A program made the translations under genes and the position numbers. From the NCBI RefSeq assembly GCF_036324505.1, contig NC_086368.1, positions 15,920,421-15,984,420 on the forward strand: a stretch of 64,000 bases of DNA. The letters are read 5' to 3'. The DNA is from Eleginops maclovinus (lineage: Eukaryota > Chordata > Actinopteri > Perciformes > Eleginopidae). Under the pieces are notes generated by a model, which ran no database searches, was not told the origin of the DNA, and saw only the letters and a program-made list of their open reading frames with translations. The first letter of the stretch is position 1. The number at the start of each line of letters is the position of its first letter. Of this stretch, positions 56,661 to 64,000 are shown piece by piece.

Positions 56661-58598
56661 ATGTAGTCCCACCCAAAAGTATACGGTAGCCGCAGAGGGT
56701 CCTAATACATGGAAATCACTCAAATTTAGTTTCCTTTAGGTTGCATCAGGCTGTGTCTGGTTTTGTAAATTGAAGGTCATTGAAGTTTATTGCATGTGCG
56801 CTTTGTATCCAGTGTTGGAAGAAGTATTCAGATTCTTTTTATTCCTTAAAAATATTGTAAACTACGAGCAATGGCCTACATTAAAAACTATCTGAAGAAT
56901 CATCAGCAAAAGGTAGTAAAAATGTAAAACAGCGTATTCATTGTGTAGTCAGTTGTTCCCTGCTAAGGTTTTCCTATTATATATGATGTGTGGAATTAAT
57001 ATTACTGCTCCGTTAATGTGTATTGAATTGTAAGCTTTAGATGTTTAAGGTTGTGCTAATGTTGTACAATGCATTAAAAAGATATTTACAGTATGTGTGT
57101 AGTGTCATACCTTGAAATTCAACTTTTCATCAGAAAAACAGCTATGTTTTCAAAGAAAGTTTAGAAATAGTAAATTTATCTTAAGTATAGTTAACTTTGA
57201 AATTGAAATGTTTCCGTGAACGGAAATATATTTAAATTTAAACTCAGTGCCCAAGTGCACTTTTGAGTTGTTTCTACCACTATTTGTCTAGTGAAGAGCA
57301 ATAATCAAGACTACATGTCGGTACTTGGGGAATATAAAATGAAACCTGGTTGTATGTGTGCATCTTGATTATCTTGAGTTTATTGAATAAAGATAATTGT
57401 ATACACACGTTGTCTGCTCAAGATTTTAAAATTGTGCATAGTGTGTACAATTAAGGCTATAATAGAAGAACACATGTAGGCACAAAGCAGCCAACATAAG
57501 AGCTAAAAATATCTAATCTAATTAAAATATATACGATAATCACATCTTTAACATGTTTAAATTGAAGACAGAAAGACAGAATATATATCAAAAATGTTTA
57601 ATGAATAAACATTTAGAGGACAACCTTGCCAAAACAAATGGCAAAATATATATTTACAGAGACAAGTCATTAACACAAACTTGAGGCCACTCTTTTTCCC
57701 AAAACTCACAATCAACCTCAAATCATAACTTAACCAAAAGTTTGCATTATGCAAAGGAGGCTTGTGGAAATTGCTCATCATGATACTGGAGGTACTTAGG
57801 GCAACTGTAGAAGTATTTTCTTGTAACACTGTAGCTAGAACAGTGGCGGAACCAAAGCGGACAGAAAGTAGACAAACAATTACAGTTTTATCTGCCATCT
57901 TGGACTATAACAATATCCTTGTTATGATACAAGAGTGCACACAACTATTCTACCTACACCTTTAAAGAATTTAGAAAAGTCCTCAAGAATTGGCCATGGC
58001 TGGAATTATCAGAAAGAGACTTAAAAGGAAAAGGCATCTACATTTGTTTAACCTGTTTTCATGGCAACACAAAAACGCAGAATGGGTGAAGGTGAGCATA
58101 GCAGAGAAACCCTCAAGGTCAGTCATTCGTAGACACTAGAGTGTCCCTGAGCAATATATTGTATCCCTTTTACCTACACCTACACGGAGCAGGCAGAGAC
58201 AGGAGCATCATGTCATTGTCTGCTCTCTGATCAGGCATTTTTCAGCCCCGTACTGTATGATGACCTGACCCTGGTAATGAGATGTGCATTTGTGGTTTCG
58301 TCGCTCTGCATTCAATAGTTTTTCGTTGAAAACCAAGGGGATGCTAACTTCTGGGTTGCCATACAGTTACAAGTCTTCTCGGCAGCACTCAAGTAAACAA
58401 TAATGCGACTCAAAAATTAACTATTTAACTAAATGAATTTTGTATTTTTGTATGAAACATACTTAGACAAAGCAACAACTGTAAAGAAATTAGTGGAGTG
58501 GGTGCCTGACTAATTGTTTCATGAACATTTTTTATAGTCCGCGACCACTGTTCTTTAAAACACATAACAATAAGAAATCTGTAACTAAAGCTAGTCCT
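56661..58598. other. Intergenic atad3-mrpl20
   Basis: It holds a MITE (56808-57290) and AT-rich DNA. The 113-codon minus ORF at 57557-57898 has no family resemblance, a near-random composition and no splice context. It could include mrpl20 3' UTR at its right end. Confidence 0.45.
56808..57290. repeat. Fish MITE, TACTTTTACTT family, copy 4
   Basis: It starts CCAGTGTTGGAAGAAGTATT followed by CAGATTCTTTTTATTCC, the typical end of this fish MITE (CAGTGGTGGAAGAAGTATTCAG), and closes near TTTCTACCACTATTTG. Confidence 0.6.
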
Positions 58599-59629
58599 TT
58601 ACTGTAGCAAAACAACACGGGAGAAGATACCAGCAGGCTCTTTGCCGTCACCCAATGCTGCCCGGAAGCCTTCCTGTTGCCGAGCACGCGCCACTTTTGC
58701 AAGTGAGAGGAATGACCGAGGTTCTGTGATGGCCAGGTCGCTGATCACACGTCGGTTTAGCTGAACACTGGTCTGTATGAAGGACGAGAAAAAATGTCAC
58801 ACACAGAAAGAGTAAATAAACAGCATGGGGAACAGAGAGGATGGGTGCACCATTGCGGAATTCAGCACAGCTTACCTTGGTGAGGTTGTGCATTAGAACG
58901 GGATACTTCATGCCATGCTCACGTGATGCTGCTGCAATGCGTGAGATCCAGAGCTGAATAAATGAGCAAAACCAAAACAATTAATGTTGATTGAAATCAC
59001 AACGGGGTCAATCCTTTTAGTTTTGTTTTAAATGTTGCACATTATTTACAATTGTTTTCATTCCTCTATAGGTTTCAATCAATTTGTTTCTGCAAACAAA
59101 TGTTTACGCTTGCATTGTAAATTCTGTACATTTTATATTTGAGTATTGTTTTGTCTCACCGTCCTCATGTTGCGTTTCTTGAGCCTCCGACCTTTGGTGG
59201 CGTAGACGAAAGCCCTCCTGACCGCCTTCACTGCCAGCGTGTAGCAGCGGTTCTTCCTGCCTCTGAAGTGCTGGAGGAGGAAGCGACAGAAGGGATGACT
59301 AAAACCATATGACCACCATTACTTATGCTCCATGCAGTACATTGGATTCAAATGATGAGGACTCAAACAACACGGGTCATCTTTACACAGCAGATACACA
59401 TTGCAAATTACTTTAACTGAAGGTCTGGTTTGAACGAGATTTCAAATTTAACCACCCCAAAGACTTAAATATTACAAACACCACAACGTTTGACATAACC
59501 GTTTAAGCCATATTCCCCTCCAGAAAATAGTCGTGGCCTTACCTTTGCATGTTTGATTATTTCTTGAACTTTCCAATATCTGTCAGGTCCACGGCTTCGG
59601 ATCCAGCTAGACAAAGACAGGAACACCAT
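58599..59629 (-). CDS. mrpl20: Mitochondrial ribosomal protein bL20m
   Basis: Component of the large subunit of the mitochondrial ribosome (bacterial L20 family), an early-binding 23S/16S rRNA protein. Four minus-strand exons, 59543-59629, 59160-59270, 58876-58953 and 58599-58772, all phase 0, give 149 residues, the human length. Family blocks: [59 protein letters not shown] and [13 protein letters not shown]. The N-terminus [13 protein letters not shown] can act as a basic mitochondrial targeting sequence. The C-terminus ends in FSRVVLLQ. Genome neighbours are atad3 downstream on the same strand and sdhb divergent. Confidence 0.96.
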
Positions 59630-60252
59630 CTTCAAAAGCACTCCTTCACCACGGTCTTCTTGTTAACAGAATATAAACGTTTAAGTGACCTTAGCACAGC
59701 TTTACTGCTAAGATACTCACTGTTATGTGAGTCCAACACGCCGTGCCACAACTGACACAAGCGCACAAGGTTCGTTTAATTTGAAAGCCTGGTCGTCTCG
59801 TAGATGTCCTCTGCCGAAGCTCCGCCCGTCTACTGCTGACAAGATAAAGCCTGCATCATTATTGAAATATAATCATCTATCATTACCAAGGATGATTATA
59901 ACATTTCTAGAGGTCAACTAAATAACATTATTTCAGGGCTATCTAGGTTCAAAACAATATGAAATGTAGTGTTATAAACCACCAGAGTAACTTTTGCGAA
60001 ATCAAAACAAAAGAGCTATTTAAGCTGTGAGACAGTGCTCCCATCACTGTATGTTTTTAGTTATGATATATACAGTTAATTGATACCATATATGTGTTTA
60101 TTTTTGACCTATGCAATGTTTAATTACTACTTCCAAGAGGTGTTGTGTGACCGGTAAACGCCGGTCACCAAAACATTCGCTCCCACCGGGGCTATGACGC
60201 AGCCCGGGTGCATACTGGGATAGCAGGCGTTGGAGGTCAGAGAATATCCAAA
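59630..60252. promoter_or_regulatory. Divergent mrpl20/sdhb intergenic region
   Basis: 623 bp separate the two start codons, including both 5' UTRs. GC-richer ends near 59740-59840 and 60150-60250 flank an AT-rich middle. No TATA box is seen at either gene. A shared bidirectional promoter is possible, or two promoters back to back. Confidence 0.4.
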
Positions 60253-63666
<3,414 letters not shown>

Positions 63667-63726
63667 AACCTCAGTTGTCCTCTTGTACAACTTTTCCCTC
63701 CTTGATAAAATGATATATTGATTTTT

Positions 63727-63732
63727 AATAAA
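63727..63732 (+). terminator. sdhb poly(A) signal
   Basis: AATAAA 61 bp after the stop codon, a fitting place for the sdhb cleavage signal. Confidence 0.75.
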
Positions 63733-64000
63733 AAATGCTTTTTGAGGTCTGAAGGGCCAGTACACCAATCGGCTCCACCGCCACACTCCGCAGACTGCAC
63801 TCCGCTCTAATGGTTCGTGTGGGTTTGTGTGGTTGGAGGACTTTTGTGTTAATGAAGCGCACATGTACAGTATGAATGCACGAGAGAGTGTGTGTCTGAG
63901 TCTTACATGTACCATAACAGAGGTATTTATATCTACAACGCTACTGTGTGTGTGTTTGTGCATTTGAGAGACGGGATGCTGCACATCAATGAAACGGGGA

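Overview
The window looks like ordinary nuclear chromosomal DNA from a teleost fish. It is AT-rich and has many GT-AG introns, long (CA/TG)n microsatellites and fish-type interspersed repeats: LINE 3' ends, hAT elements, foldback MITEs and SINE-like tails. No prokaryotic, CRISPR or phage-like signal was seen, and no tRNA or rRNA gene was recognised. Genes were named by recalling family sequences; no database search was possible. The exact species is not resolvable.

Layout. Positions 1-21,400 hold no gene I can name. This part is mostly repeats: a LINE split by a hAT element with a perfect 8-bp target duplication, a complete 214-bp foldback MITE and several microsatellites. It also holds a coiled-coil ORF on the minus strand (391-1248). 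On the plus strand three small exons (11251-11372, 12197-12351, 14381-14487) join in phase into a 127-codon ORF and may be an unrecognised gene.

Positions 21,421-30,296 (+) hold vwa1, an extracellular-matrix vWA/fibronectin-III protein in five exons, with a repeat-filled 6.6-kb first intron. Positions 34,144-37,983 hold two V1R-like (ORA) chemosensory GPCR genes placed tail to tail: a four-exon ora4-like gene (+) and a two-exon ora3-like gene (-). Then follow fndc10 (40,497-41,513, +, single coding exon), ssu72 (43,929-48,219, +, five exons, CTD phosphatase), atad3 (56,429-50,634, -, 16 exons, mitochondrial AAA ATPase), mrpl20 (59,629-58,599, -, four exons) and sdhb (60,253-63,666, +, eight exons, complex II iron-sulfur subunit).

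Gene relations. vwa1, mrpl20, atad3, ssu72 and fndc10 are also neighbours on human 1p36.33, so this is an old vertebrate syntenic block. Human SDHB lies elsewhere on 1p36, and the ora pair is a fish feature. The last three genes all encode mitochondrial proteins, and mrpl20 and sdhb are divergent with 623 bp between start codons, which suggests a shared promoter. Exon borders below were set by hand from splice sites and reading phase. For every named gene the phases close exactly. I saw no new multi-gene system. The best leads are the unrecognised three-exon ORF, an apparent third FN3-like module in vwa1 and a long acidic C-terminal tail on atad3.
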